64,000 nt of DNA from an uncultured Acidobacteriota bacterium (GTDB lineage Bacteria > Acidobacteriota > Terriglobia > Bryobacterales > Bryobacteraceae), in NCBI GenBank assembly GCA_902825945.1, contig CADECY010000003.1:1-64000 (forward strand). Direction: 5' to 3'. The notes under the pieces were generated by a model that worked only from the letters and a program-made list of their open reading frames with translations, had not been told where the DNA came from and searched no databases. Within the stretch, counting starts at the first letter, position 1. Each line of letters opens with the position of its first letter. Positions 52,874 through 62,289 of this stretch are shown here, one piece after another. The position numbers were made by a program, and so were the translations under genes.

Positions 52874-54829
52874 GTGCTGCGCCGACTCCTCCTTACCCTG
52901 ATTCCCGCCGCGCTCGCCGCGGAACTCGTCCGGCTCGAAATCACCGAGCGTTCGCCGATCCTCGAAGGCAAGTCCTTCGGTTCGACAGGCGCGTATGAAC
53001 GCCTGATCGGGAAAGCTCATTTCGCCGTAGATCCGAACGCTGCCGCCAACCGCGATATCGTCAACGTGGCCCGCGGTCCGCGGAATGCGAAGGGCCTCGT
53101 CGAGTTCTACGCGGACTTCGTCATCTTTGCCCCGCGCGATCCCGCCAAGGGAAACGGCACGCTGCTGTTCGAAGTCTCCAATCGCGGGCGCAAGGGCCTG
53201 CTGCGCACTTTCAATCGCGCAACCGATTCGAACAACCCGCGAACCGCGGAGGAAATAGGCGATGGGCTGCTGTTCGAACAGGGCTTCCTGCTCGTGTGGG
53301 TGGGCTGGCAATGGGACATTCCGCGCGAACCGCCGTTGATCAGTGTCACCGTCCCCGTCGCCAAGAACGCCGACGGATCGCCCATCACCGGATGGGTCCG
53401 TTCGGATTATGTCCCGGACGAAGCGCTAACGCGTTTCTCACTCGGTGATCGGCTCTTCTTTCCATACAAGGTCGCGGACCCGAACGATGGGTCCAACACG
53501 CTCACCGAACGAGCGCTTGCCAATGGACCACGGCGTACGATCCCGCGCTCTGACTGGCACTTCAGCGCCGATCGCGGCGCGGTGGAGAAACCTTCGGGCT
53601 TCGAATCGGGCCGGATCTACGAGGTGGTCTACCGGTCACAGGATCCGCCGATCGTGGGGCTCGGCATCGCGGGCGTACGCGACCTCATTTCGGCGCTGAA
53701 GAGCGGCACCGCGCCCGAGCCGCTGCGCGCGCTACGCCCGGCCGCGCGGCGCACGCTCGCTTTCGGAAGTTCGCAGAGCGGACGCTTCCTCCGCACGCTG
53801 CTCTACCAGGGCTTCAACCGCGACGAGAAGGGCGCTCGCGTGTTCGACGGCGTGTGGGCCAATGTCGCGGGTGGTGGTCGCGGCAGTTTCAATCATCAGT
53901 TCGCGCAGCCGTCGCGCGATGCGCGTCCGTTCTTCAATTTCTACTACCCGACCGACATTTTTCCGTTCACCGATCTCACGCAGACCGATCCGGTCACCGG
54001 GCTCAGTGGCGGCATCCTCGAGCGGGCTCAGAAAGACGGCGTTGTGCCGAAGATCTTTTACACGAACTCGTCGTATGAATACTATGGCCGCGCTTCGTCG
54101 TTGATGCACACGACGCTCGACGGCAAGGCCGACGCGCCGCTCGCGCCGTTGACGAGGCTCTATGTGATGGCTGGCGGCAATCACGGTCCCGGCAGCGTTC
54201 CGCCCGGCCGTCCCACGCATTTGCGATACACGAGCAACGGGAACGACTGGGGCTGGTTTCAGCGCGGATTGCTGGTCGCGATGCACCAGTGGCTTGCCAA
54301 CGATCAGCCGCCGCCCGAGTCCGCCTACCCGACGGTGGCGAAGAAAGAACTGGTGCCGCTGGAGCAGGTCCGCTTTCCGAAACTCCCGGACGTGAAGCCG
54401 CCCGTTCGGCTGCATGATGTCTTCCGGCTCGATTTCGGACCCGAATTTCGCACGCGCGGAATCGTCGCTCATGAACCGCCGAAGATGGGGCCGCCGTTCG
54501 GAGTGTTGGTTCCACAAGTCGGAGCCGACGGGAATGAACTAGGCGGGCTGAAGACTCCGCAGGTCGCGGTTCCGCTCGCGGTGCATACGGGATGGAATCT
54601 GCGCGCGCCCGCGATCGGATCGGCGGAGGAGATGTTCAGCATGACCGGATCGTACTTTGCGTTTCCGGCCGAGAGGATCGGCAAGCGGTACGGCAGCAAA
54701 GATGTCTATCTGGCGAAGGTCCGGCAAGAGGCGCGGCGGCTCGTGTCGTCGCGATACTTGCTCGATCGCGATGTCGAGGAGATCGTGAAGGCCTCGGGGA
54801 AGGAATGGGATTTCGTGATGGGGCGATGA
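52874..54829 (+). CDS. Large exported alpha/beta hydrolase-domain protein
   Basis: 651 residues from GTG 52874 with a short signal peptide (RRLLLTLIPAALAAEL). It corresponds to the large alpha/beta-hydrolase-domain family common in soil bacteria: ERSPILEGKSFGSTGAYERL near 27-46, GNGTLLFEVSNRGRKGL near 92-108, FLLVWVGWQWDIP near 138-150, and the serine elbow LAFGSSQSGRFLRTLLYQGF near 293-312 (G-x-S-Q-S-G). Also YVMAGGNHGPG with a candidate catalytic His near 427. Enzymatic role unknown. It is next to the CocE gene, so both may process the same class of esters. Confidence 0.82.
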   Translation: MLRRLLLTLIPAALAAELVRLEITERSPILEGKSFGSTGAYERLIGKAHFAVDPNAAANRDIVNVARGPRNAKGLVEFYADFVIFAPRDPAKGNGTLLFEVSNRGRKGLLRTFNRATDSNNPRTAEEIGDGLLFEQGFLLVWVGWQWDIPREPPLISVTVPVAKNADGSPITGWVRSDYVPDEALTRFSLGDRLFFPYKVADPNDGSNTLTERALANGPRRTIPRSDWHFSADRGAVEKPSGFESGRIYEVVYRSQDPPIVGLGIAGVRDLISALKSGTAPEPLRALRPAARRTLAFGSSQSGRFLRTLLYQGFNRDEKGARVFDGVWANVAGGGRGSFNHQFAQPSRDARPFFNFYYPTDIFPFTDLTQTDPVTGLSGGILERAQKDGVVPKIFYTNSSYEYYGRASSLMHTTLDGKADAPLAPLTRLYVMAGGNHGPGSVPPGRPTHLRYTSNGNDWGWFQRGLLVAMHQWLANDQPPPESAYPTVAKKELVPLEQVRFPKLPDVKPPVRLHDVFRLDFGPEFRTRGIVAHEPPKMGPPFGVLVPQVGADGNELGGLKTPQVAVPLAVHTGWNLRAPAIGSAEEMFSMTGSYFAFPAERIGKRYGSKDVYLAKVRQEARRLVSSRYLLDRDVEEIVKASGKEWDFVMGR

Positions 54830-54894
54830 GGTGCGCTGGCCCTCACCTTACCTTTAAGAGGCGGCCCCACACCGGCGAATGATTTTGCGGATCA

Positions 54895-55144
54895 GATGTT
54901 AGGGCCTAGCCGCGTCTTGCCCGGTCGCGGGCGGTCACGCAAACCCTCCTCCCCGCGCGACTTCCAGAACTTCCTTTCCCTCGAGGCACGCCAGAATGAT
55001 GCGCGCCCGTTCGACGGCCCGCGCCTCCTCGGCCCGGCTCCTGCCGGTTGCAATCAGCCGCGCCCTGGTCTCGGGCGAACGCGACAGGGCGAAAGCGCGT
55101 CTGGGCATCCCCCAAACATCAATAACAGAAATGTGCTGCTGCAA
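54895..55144 (-). mobile_element. IS630-type transposase N-terminal remnant
   Basis: The minus-strand ORF 55144-54935 contains RSRAEEARAVERARIILACL followed by EGKEVLEVA, the N-terminal helix-turn-helix start of IS630 transposases. After its stop, another frame continues with GLRDRPRPGKTR (about 54900-54935), which in intact elements follows the HTH domain. So the HTH core is deleted, the frame is shifted, and the catalytic DDE domain is absent. No terminal inverted repeats were identified. The remaining bases 54830-54894 show nothing else. Confidence 0.7.
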
Positions 55145-55152
55145 GTAGACAC

Positions 55153-58100
55153 CTAGAACTGCAGCCGCAGCGACACCTGACCCGTGCGGCCTCCGCCGAA
55201 GTCGACGTTCCTTGAGCCGGTGATCCGGCCGAACGCCGAGTCCGCGATGTTGAGGTTCGGATCACCGAGGTTGGTGAGGTTCGGTACGTTCGTGAAGCTG
55301 CCCTCGAGCCGGAGTCTCATGCGCTCGGTGATCGAAAAGGACTTGCTGAGAGCGGCATTCACTCCGATCGTCCCCGGACCCGTGACCAGCCCGACGCCCG
55401 AGTTTCCGAAACGTCCGATGGGCGCGATATCGCGGCCCGGAACCACGCCCACCGTGCAGTTGAACTGCGTCGCCCCTGTGGTTCTGCCAGGGCATACGAA
55501 AGCACTGCGGTCGAGCCAGAGATCGCGAGTGGGATTCGAGAGCGAGCCCGAGCCCACGCGATCCGGACGCGAGGATCCGCGGCTCGCGGCATTGGTGCCC
55601 GAAGGATCTCCGCCGGAGAACGTGGGCGTCAGGAACGGTCCGGTCTGCAGCGTGAGGATGCTCGAAATCTGCCAGCCTCCGATCAGCACGTCCGCGGCGC
55701 GGCTCGAATTCGAGAGATAGCGGCGGCCCTTTCCGAACGGCAGTTCGTAGACGACGCTGTTCACGTTGCGATGGCGGCGCGTGGCGTAGACGTCTCCGCG
55801 ATCGGCGCGGCGGTCGAGCGAATTGGTGAGGCGCCCGCCACCGGTTTCTCCGGCGAAGCTGCCCGGTGCCGGTCCGGCGTTGTCGGCGAGATTCTTGGCG
55901 AACGTGTAGGCGGCCGTGAAGCTGAGCCCGTTGGCGAAGCGCCGGTTCAATTCGGCCTGGAGCGAATTGTAGACCGAATTGGCGCCGGCGTCGCGGCTGA
56001 AGATCAGCCCCCAATTCGGGAATGGCCGGTCGAGGCTCGTGCGCTGCGAGTAGAAGTTGGTTGATGGCGCCATCTGATTCACGTCCGGCGCCCACGGCAG
56101 GTGCGTGGACTTGTTGCCGATGTAGGAGAGGCGCAAGCCCAGGTCCCGCCCGAGTTCCCGATCGATCGACAGCGCCCACTGGGTCATGTACGGCGGCTTG
56201 AAGTCGATCTGGTTGGCGGTGCGGAATTCGAATGTGCCCTGCGCGCCGCTGCGAATGCCGCTGTCCGGCGTGCGTGTTTCGGGCAGTTGGAAAATTGGGC
56301 GGCCGTTGGCGCCGACATTATTGAAGTTGCGAACGTCGCTCTGCACCGTTCCCGTGAGCGAGTAGAAAACCGAGCCCAGCAGAATCATGTTGTAGATGCC
56401 CGCGCTCGTGCGCACGGTCGTCTTGTTGTCAAGACGGTAGGCGAATCCGAGACGCGGCAGGAGCTGCGTCTTGTAGGTGGTGCGAAGCGCTTCGGGAAGG
56501 CCCGCTTCTTTCGCGGTGACGATGGGCGTACAAGGCACTCCGTTGAGCGCCGCGCCGGGGCAGGCGTTGAACGACGTCAGCGCGCCCGGAGCGAGGAAGT
56601 TCCTCGCCTGCGGATCCGACATGATGATCACCCGGCCCGTGCGAGGCACGTTGCGATCGAAATTGCCGATGTTGAGGCCGGCATCGGAGTAGCCAGGATG
56701 CAACTCATAGCGGACTCCGATGTCCATCGTGAGTTTCGGCGTGATGCGCATGGTGTCCTGAACGAAGGCTTTGTAGTGAGTCGCGAATCCGTTGTTGTCG
56801 CGCGCAACGACGGCGATCGCGCTCGAGACAGGCACTCCCAGCAGGAAGTCCGCGAAGCCGTCGCCGGCGAAATTTCCACCAAAGCTGAAGTCCCCATAGT
56901 TGTTGCCGGTGGTGAAGCCGAGGTCGGACTGGGCGCGGACACGACGGGTGTCGAAGCCGGTCTTGATCGTGTGCCGGCCGCGAATCCAGGTGACGTTGTC
57001 GATGAACTGATAGTTCGTCGAGATGCTGTAGCCCGGGCGGCCTTTCGAGACTCCCGTGTAGCTGTTCGCTCCGCCAATTCCGAAACTCGGCAGGCCGTTG
57101 AAGAATATGTCGCGCTGGATGTCCTTCAGGTTGAGAGAATTGGTGAACTGCAATCCGTCGAACGGGAAGATTCGAGCCGTATCGGAGATGACACGGCCGA
57201 AGCGCGCTTCGTTCAGCAGGTTCGGACGCGCGGTGTACGTCCATGACGCGGCGATCTGCGTATACTGCTCCTTCACATTATCCGAAGGCAGCGTCAACGA
57301 GTTCGACGCCTGCGAGGGGTTCCGCTTGTACTGATACCGGCCGAAGACCATGTGCTTCGAATTGAACGTCTGGTCGATACGCGTCTCATATTGATCGGAG
57401 TTCACGCTCACGGGGACGTTGACCCGGAAGTTGTTCAGCGTTCGCCGATCGGGCGATCCGGTGTTGATCGACGGATAAAGTGTCAGCAGCTTCGTCGCGA
57501 CCGGATTGATGCGTGAGGCCGGAATCACGTTCCCCGGGAACGGAGTCGCGGTGAAGGGGTCGCGAATGTTCACTCCCTCGCGCGAAAAATCGCCGCTCTT
57601 GACGAACTGCGTCGGCACCGTATTCTGAATCGTGCCCTGGCGCGGATACCGCATCGATTCCCATGTGAAATAGAAAAACGTCCGGTTGCGCCCGTTGTAT
57701 TTCGGCAGCACCACCGGACCACCGATCGTTCCGCCGAAGGTGTTGCCGATCTTGGCGGGCAACAGGTTCTGGCCGAAGGTGCGCGCGTCCAGGGCTCGAT
57801 TCTGGTGATACCAGAACAGCGCGCCATGAAACTGATTCGACCCGCCCTTCGATGTAACCGTGATGTCGCCGGGCTGGCCGTACTCGGCCGTGTTTCCGAC
57901 ACCTTGCACCTTGATCTCGGCGATCGATTCGACCGACAGAAACTGGTTCCGGTTCGGACTGTTGCCGGTCATGCCGGTGACCGAAATGCCATCGACCGTC
58001 GACTCCGATTGCGCGGGCAGTCCGCCCTGGATCGAATAGCCAAGTCCATTGTCGGCCTGCACTCCGGGCAGGGTCTGCAAAATCGCATAAGGTGTGGTGT

Positions 58101-58560
58101 TGCCCGCGCCGCGGACATTGGTGGGAAGGTTCAGCACCTTCTCCGGCGTCAGGTTCGAGGCGATCGCCGGATTGTCGGTGGCGATGATGCCAGCCGCCGT
58201 CGTGACTTCGACCGTTTGTGCCACGTCGCCGACTTCGAGCCGGGCGTCCACTCGTAGCGTCTGGCGCGCCACCAGATTCAGGTTCTGTGCCGCGAATGAG
58301 CGAAAGCCTTGGAACGTCACGGTGACCCTGTACGGGCCCGCTTTCACGTTCTGGAATTCGTAGCCGCCCGTCGAGTTCGACTTGGTCTCGCGGCTCGTAT
58401 TCTCGGCGGTGTTTTCGAGCCGAACCACGGCCCCGCTGATGGCGGCGCCCGATGGATCATGGACATCGCCCAGCACGACCCCGAAAGTCGATTGAGCGGC
58501 AAGTGGAAGGGCGGCTGAAAGCAGCACGCCGGAAACAGTGCTGAAGATGAGTGAACGCAT
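55153..58560 (-). CDS. Oar-like TonB-dependent receptor with N-terminal carboxypeptidase-regulatory domain (second copy)
   Basis: 1135 residues from ATG 58560, which has AAGGGAG as Shine-Dalgarno at good spacing; ATG 58581 is in frame but lacks one. A signal peptide (IFSTVSGVLLSAALPLAAQ) is followed by a CarboxypepD_reg domain (GDVHDPSGAAISGAVVRLEN, STGGYEFQNVKAGPYRVTVT). The plug (about 120-215: NVRGAGNTTPYAILQTLPGV, ESTVDGISVTGM) and a long barrel ending in GQVSLRLQF follow. It is similar in layout to the receptor at 32.7-36.2 kb but clearly a different paralogue. Ligand unknown. Confidence 0.92.
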   Translation of the reverse strand: MRSLIFSTVSGVLLSAALPLAAQSTFGVVLGDVHDPSGAAISGAVVRLENTAENTSRETKSNSTGGYEFQNVKAGPYRVTVTFQGFRSFAAQNLNLVARQTLRVDARLEVGDVAQTVEVTTAAGIIATDNPAIASNLTPEKVLNLPTNVRGAGNTTPYAILQTLPGVQADNGLGYSIQGGLPAQSESTVDGISVTGMTGNSPNRNQFLSVESIAEIKVQGVGNTAEYGQPGDITVTSKGGSNQFHGALFWYHQNRALDARTFGQNLLPAKIGNTFGGTIGGPVVLPKYNGRNRTFFYFTWESMRYPRQGTIQNTVPTQFVKSGDFSREGVNIRDPFTATPFPGNVIPASRINPVATKLLTLYPSINTGSPDRRTLNNFRVNVPVSVNSDQYETRIDQTFNSKHMVFGRYQYKRNPSQASNSLTLPSDNVKEQYTQIAASWTYTARPNLLNEARFGRVISDTARIFPFDGLQFTNSLNLKDIQRDIFFNGLPSFGIGGANSYTGVSKGRPGYSISTNYQFIDNVTWIRGRHTIKTGFDTRRVRAQSDLGFTTGNNYGDFSFGGNFAGDGFADFLLGVPVSSAIAVVARDNNGFATHYKAFVQDTMRITPKLTMDIGVRYELHPGYSDAGLNIGNFDRNVPRTGRVIIMSDPQARNFLAPGALTSFNACPGAALNGVPCTPIVTAKEAGLPEALRTTYKTQLLPRLGFAYRLDNKTTVRTSAGIYNMILLGSVFYSLTGTVQSDVRNFNNVGANGRPIFQLPETRTPDSGIRSGAQGTFEFRTANQIDFKPPYMTQWALSIDRELGRDLGLRLSYIGNKSTHLPWAPDVNQMAPSTNFYSQRTSLDRPFPNWGLIFSRDAGANSVYNSLQAELNRRFANGLSFTAAYTFAKNLADNAGPAPGSFAGETGGGRLTNSLDRRADRGDVYATRRHRNVNSVVYELPFGKGRRYLSNSSRAADVLIGGWQISSILTLQTGPFLTPTFSGGDPSGTNAASRGSSRPDRVGSGSLSNPTRDLWLDRSAFVCPGRTTGATQFNCTVGVVPGRDIAPIGRFGNSGVGLVTGPGTIGVNAALSKSFSITERMRLRLEGSFTNVPNLTNLGDPNLNIADSAFGRITGSRNVDFGGGRTGQVSLRLQF

Positions 58561-58618
58561 CGAGACTCCCTTGGAAATCATGGTAGCGCGCCCGTGTTTC
58601 GATCGTGTTGCCGCACCG

Positions 58619-59278
58619 TCAATAGTTGAATAGAGGTTCTGCGGCGGTCAGGCTCCCACCTTTGACTGGTAGTGCGCCTGAACCGAGGAGAGCGAATGGT
58701 GCCCGGCCCGATTCGTTTGTCATCGCCTCGATCGACTGCACCTCGCGCTCATGGAACTCGAGCGCCTCTTGCCGGGGCACGTATCCGCGCGACGGCCAAG
58801 ACACGTAGGCCAGGATCGCCGCCCCGATCACGCCCGCCGCCACGAGTAACGCCCTTCGGGGCACGAGGGCCGCGAATGGATTCCGAAACGCGGGGCGATC
58901 GAAATGTTCCGCGATCCCGGCGGCCGACTCGAACCGCTTCGACGGTTCCCGTTGCAGACAGCGGCCGATCGCGGATTCCCATCGCGGGTCGACATCCGGA
59001 ACCTCCTGGCGGATCCACGGGACACGTCCGCTCGCGCGCTACACCGCCGAGTTGATGACGTGCGTGCCATCGAACGGGAGCTTGCCCGCCGCCATCTCGA
59101 ACAGCACGATCCCGAACGAGTAGATGTAGGAGGCCGCCGTCACCGCCCCGCTGGTCAACTGTTCGGGCGACATGTAGCCGAGCGTCCCCGCCATTTGTCC
59201 GATCGTCAACCACCGCCCGTCGCCGCCACGGCCGCCGTCGAACAGTTGCTTGACTCGCTTCCAGCGCCCGGCATCCAT
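58619..59278 (-). pseudogene. Serine/threonine protein kinase relic
   Basis: One minus-strand frame, interrupted by a TAG at 59039-59041. It starts like acidobacterial kinases (MDAGRWKRVKQLFDGG), then jumps straight to the activation-segment end (GTLGYMSPEQLTSG), YIYSFGIVLFEMAAGKLPF (normally SDxYSFG) and, past the TAG, VDPRWESAIGRCLQREPSKR, followed by a transmembrane helix (ALLVAAGVIGAAILAYVSW). The ATP-binding lobe and the catalytic HRD/DFG loops (about 150 residues) are deleted, and the extracellular sensor part is cut off after about 50 residues. It cannot be an active kinase. Confidence 0.85.
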
Positions 59279-59298
59279 CGAGTTCCCGTGCTTGTATC

Positions 59299-59326
59299 TT
59301 GTCGGTCGGCGTCACGGTGATATACT
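59299..59326 (+). promoter_or_regulatory. Promoter with -35 TTGTCG and -10 TATACT
   Basis: TTGTCG (59299-59304), a 16-bp spacer and TATACT (59321-59326). The -10 ends 6 nt before GTG 59333. It would give a leaderless or nearly leaderless mRNA for the small hypothetical gene and ggt. Confidence 0.6.
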
Positions 59327-59332
59327 CGCCCC

Positions 59333-59602
59333 GTGCCACGGAAAAACCTATCTCAGGCCGCCGGAACCGGAGTCACTCACCTCCAGGATGCCGTCAGGCA
59401 GGTCACGGCGGAATTGATCACGCAGTTGAAGAACGATATCGGAACCGGTACCGCCAACGGACAAACCAGGTTGCTTTTCCCCAACGGAATCGACCTGATT
59501 CACGTGATCGTCGAGACGCCGGTTGCCAAGGTCGAACTGAAGGTGGCAGGCTCGAAGTCGGCGAAATTGCTCGCTGCTGCTTCGGCCGGCAAGGAGGACT
59601 GA
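59333..59602 (+). CDS. Small hypothetical protein upstream of gamma-glutamyltransferase
   Basis: 89 residues from GTG 59333. No domain recognised. It has an amphipathic helix (LQDAVRQVTAELITQLKND) and a beta-rich middle (TRLLFPNGIDLIHVIVETPV), ending in a small Ala/Lys-rich helix. The convincing promoter immediately upstream, the GC3-rich codons and the tight spacing to the next gene (3 nt) support it being real. Function unknown. Confidence 0.65.
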   Translation: MPRKNLSQAAGTGVTHLQDAVRQVTAELITQLKNDIGTGTANGQTRLLFPNGIDLIHVIVETPVAKVELKVAGSKSAKLLAAASAGKED

Positions 59603-59605
59603 AGC

Positions 59606-61300
59606 ATGTCGCGCCTGATTCTTTCGATCACCCTCTCGCTAGCCTCCGCGGCTTTCGGCGCGTCTCCCAGGCCCGTCCGCGCCAAACACGCGATCGTGAC
59701 CTCCGCCAGCGGCATCGCTTCCGAAACCGGCGCGGCCATCCTGAAGAAGGGCGGCAATGCGGTTGACGCGGCCGTCGCCACGGCATTCGCACTGGCCGTC
59801 ACCTATCCCACCGCGGGAAACATCGGTGGCGGCGGATTCATGGTGATTCGCATGAACGATGGGCGCGCCACCACGATCGACTATCGCGAGACCGCGCCTG
59901 GCAAGGCCTCGAAGTCGATGTTCCTCGACGCGAAAGGCAACGTCATCGAAGGAGCCTCGAAGACCGGACATCGCTCGGTGGGCGTTCCGGGAACGGTGGC
60001 CGGCATGGCGCTCGCTCTCGAGAAGTACGGCAAGTTGAAGTGGCGCGATGTTGTCGAACCCGCGCGCAAACTCGCGAGCGATGGTTTCCTCGTGAGTCAC
60101 GACTTCGCGCGCAGCCTGAAGAGCCTCGACGGCAAAGCCAAGAACTTCGAAGAGACCCGCCGCGTGTTCCAGAAATCCGGCGCTTACCTTCAGGAAGGCG
60201 AGCTTTTTCGCCAGCCCGATCTCGCCGCCACCCTGGCGCGCATCGCCGAGAAAGGTCCGCGCGAATTCTACGAAGGCCGCACGGCCGAACTGCTTGCGAA
60301 AGAGATGTCGGCGCACGGCGGACTCATCACCGTGGACGATCTTCGCCAATACCGCGCGATCGAACGTGCTCCCGTGCGTGGTACCTATCGCGGATACGAA
60401 CTGATCAGCATGGCGCCAACGAGTTCGGGCGGATTCCTGTTGCTTCAAATGCTCGGCATGCTCGAGCGTTTCGACCTCGCCTCGCTCGGCCACAACTCGT
60501 CGGCCAAATATCATCTGCTCATCGAAGCGATGAAGCGCAGCTACGCCGACCGCGCGGCCTTCGTTGGCGATCCCGGATTCGTCAAGGTGCCGGTCGCGGG
60601 CCTTCTTTCACGCACCTACATCGAGTCGCGCTCGAAGTCGATCGATCCCGATCGCGCGACGCCGAGCGAGCGGGTCCGCGAGGGCTCGCCCGCGAAATCG
60701 GAGTCGAGCGAGACGACGCACTTCTCGGTGGTCGACGCCGAAGGCAACGCGGTCTCGAATACCTACACGCTACGCGACGGATACGGCAGCGGCATCACGG
60801 TGACCGGCGCCGGATTCCTGCTCAACAACGTCATGGACGAGTTCGCGGCCAAGGCTGGCGCCCCGAACGCATTCGGATTTCCCGCGGGCGAAGCGAATAC
60901 GATCGCGCCCGGCAAACGGCCGGTCTCTTCGCAGACTCCCACCATCGCGGCCAAGGACGGCAAGCTCGCCTTCGTGGTGGGAACTCCGGGCGGAACCACG
61001 ATTCCGAACACGGTGTTGCAGGTGGTGATCAACATGATCGACCACGGCATGAACGTGCAGGAAGCGGTGGACTCGCCGCGCATCCATCATCAATGGCTGC
61101 CCGATCAGGTACGCTTCGAGAAGTTCGGAGTCGCGACCGACGTTCGCCGCGGACTCGAGTCGCGCGGACAGAAGCTTCAGCTGGAAAAGGACGCAGGCAC
61201 CATCGGCATGGTCCACGCGATCCAGATCGAAGCCGGAACCGGCGTGCGCCTCGGAGCTTCCGACTCGCGGAGCGCTGATGGCCGCGCGGTGGGGTACTGA
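59606..61300 (+). CDS. ggt: Gamma-glutamyltransferase (Ntn hydrolase)
   Basis: 564 residues, family length. Signal peptide (ILSITLSLASAAFGA). The large-subunit start is AIVTSASGIASETGAAIL near 30-47, then NIGGGGFMVIRMNDG and DYRETAPGKASKSMFLD with the Arg of the substrate site. The autocleavage and nucleophile Thr is in SSETTHFSVVDAEGNAVSNT near 370-390, then GITVTGAGFLLNNVMDEF. It is a periplasmic enzyme that hydrolyses or transfers gamma-glutamyl groups from glutathione and similar peptides. It follows the small hypothetical gene by 3 nt and is convergent with fliM, whose stop abuts its own. Confidence 0.93.
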   Translation: MSRLILSITLSLASAAFGASPRPVRAKHAIVTSASGIASETGAAILKKGGNAVDAAVATAFALAVTYPTAGNIGGGGFMVIRMNDGRATTIDYRETAPGKASKSMFLDAKGNVIEGASKTGHRSVGVPGTVAGMALALEKYGKLKWRDVVEPARKLASDGFLVSHDFARSLKSLDGKAKNFEETRRVFQKSGAYLQEGELFRQPDLAATLARIAEKGPREFYEGRTAELLAKEMSAHGGLITVDDLRQYRAIERAPVRGTYRGYELISMAPTSSGGFLLLQMLGMLERFDLASLGHNSSAKYHLLIEAMKRSYADRAAFVGDPGFVKVPVAGLLSRTYIESRSKSIDPDRATPSERVREGSPAKSESSETTHFSVVDAEGNAVSNTYTLRDGYGSGITVTGAGFLLNNVMDEFAAKAGAPNAFGFPAGEANTIAPGKRPVSSQTPTIAAKDGKLAFVVGTPGGTTIPNTVLQVVINMIDHGMNVQEAVDSPRIHHQWLPDQVRFEKFGVATDVRRGLESRGQKLQLEKDAGTIGMVHAIQIEAGTGVRLGASDSRSADGRAVGY

Positions 61301-62269
61301 CTACTCCGCGCGATCCACATAGCGATCGAGCCGCAGACAGCGGCGCCGTCCGTTGTCCACGATCTGCCCCGCGTAGCGGTAAATGCCGTTGAACTGTCCT
61401 TGCATCGGCTGATTGACAGCGAAGTCGAGCCGCAGAACATCGCCGACATCGAGATCCAGCAGATCCTGCGTCGGAATCGTCGCGCCTTCCAGCCGGCAGT
61501 CCACCTGGACCCGTGCATCCCGCACCAGCCGCAGGATCCGCGCCTGTTCGGACTCGGTGGACTCCGTCTTGCGCACCGACCATTGCTGATCGAACTTCTG
61601 CCGCAACATCTTGATGATGATCGAGGGAATCCCGATGTTCATCATCCCGACGTGTTCGCCCAGCCGCACCTCCATGCTGATCGCCACCACCGCTTCGTTC
61701 GGAGCCAGCAACTGCAGCATCTGAGGCTCGGTCTCGCTCGCCTCGATCGTGAAGTCGAGCGCGGTGACCGCCATCCAGGCTTCCTTGAGATCGTGCAGGA
61801 TGATGCGGTAGACACCGTCGAGGATCGATTGCTCGATTTCCGTGATCTCGCGCTCGAGCTTCAGGGGAGCGGCGCGCCCCGTTCCTCCCAGCAGGATCTC
61901 GATGATCGGAAACACCAGCGACGGATTCAGTTCCAAAACGGCACTGCCCTCGTACGGATGCATTCCCAAAGCGGAAATCACCGTGGGCGATGGCAGGCAC
62001 TGCGAGAACTCCATGAACGAGAGCTGTTCCACCGAAACGAGGTTCACGATCACGTAGGCGCGCAGATAGGCGGATAGGCTCGAGGCGAGCGAACGCGCGA
62101 AGTTCTCGTGCAGCATATGGATCGCGCGAAGCTGGTCTTTCGCGATGCGATCCGGCCGCCGGAAGTCATACGGCTGCGCCTTTTTCGCCGAATCCTCGGC
62201 CGCGGTGTCGCGGAGGTTTCGGAATACGCTGTCGATCTCTTCTTGGGAAAGGACTCGGTCAATTGCCAT
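61301..62269 (-). CDS. fliM: Flagellar motor switch protein FliM (orphan)
   Basis: 322 residues, normal length. The N-terminal CheY-binding peptide is present (VLSQEEIDSVF), then the CheC-like middle domain (LRAIHMLHENFARSLASSLS, SFMEFSQCLPSPTVISALGM, EREITEIEQSILDGVYRIIL). The C-terminal SpoA domain is about 245-320 (DLLDLDVGDVLRLDFAVNQP). It forms the C-ring of the flagellum and controls rotation direction. No other flagellar or chemotaxis gene is in this window. The start codon is only 20 bp from the divergent mtaB start. Confidence 0.93.
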   Translation of the reverse strand: MAIDRVLSQEEIDSVFRNLRDTAAEDSAKKAQPYDFRRPDRIAKDQLRAIHMLHENFARSLASSLSAYLRAYVIVNLVSVEQLSFMEFSQCLPSPTVISALGMHPYEGSAVLELNPSLVFPIIEILLGGTGRAAPLKLEREITEIEQSILDGVYRIILHDLKEAWMAVTALDFTIEASETEPQMLQLLAPNEAVVAISMEVRLGEHVGMMNIGIPSIIIKMLRQKFDQQWSVRKTESTESEQARILRLVRDARVQVDCRLEGATIPTQDLLDLDVGDVLRLDFAVNQPMQGQFNGIYRYAGQIVDNGRRRCLRLDRYVDRAE

Positions 62270-62277
62270 GCGATTGA

Positions 62278-62283
62278 TAGACT
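62278..62283 (+). promoter_or_regulatory. Putative -10 box TAGACT for mtaB
   Basis: TAGACT ends 6 nt before GTG 62290. The whole fliM-mtaB gap is only 20 bp (62270-62289), so both promoters must overlap each other and reach into the opposite coding sequence. Confidence 0.45.
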
Positions 62284-62289
62284 GATGGA

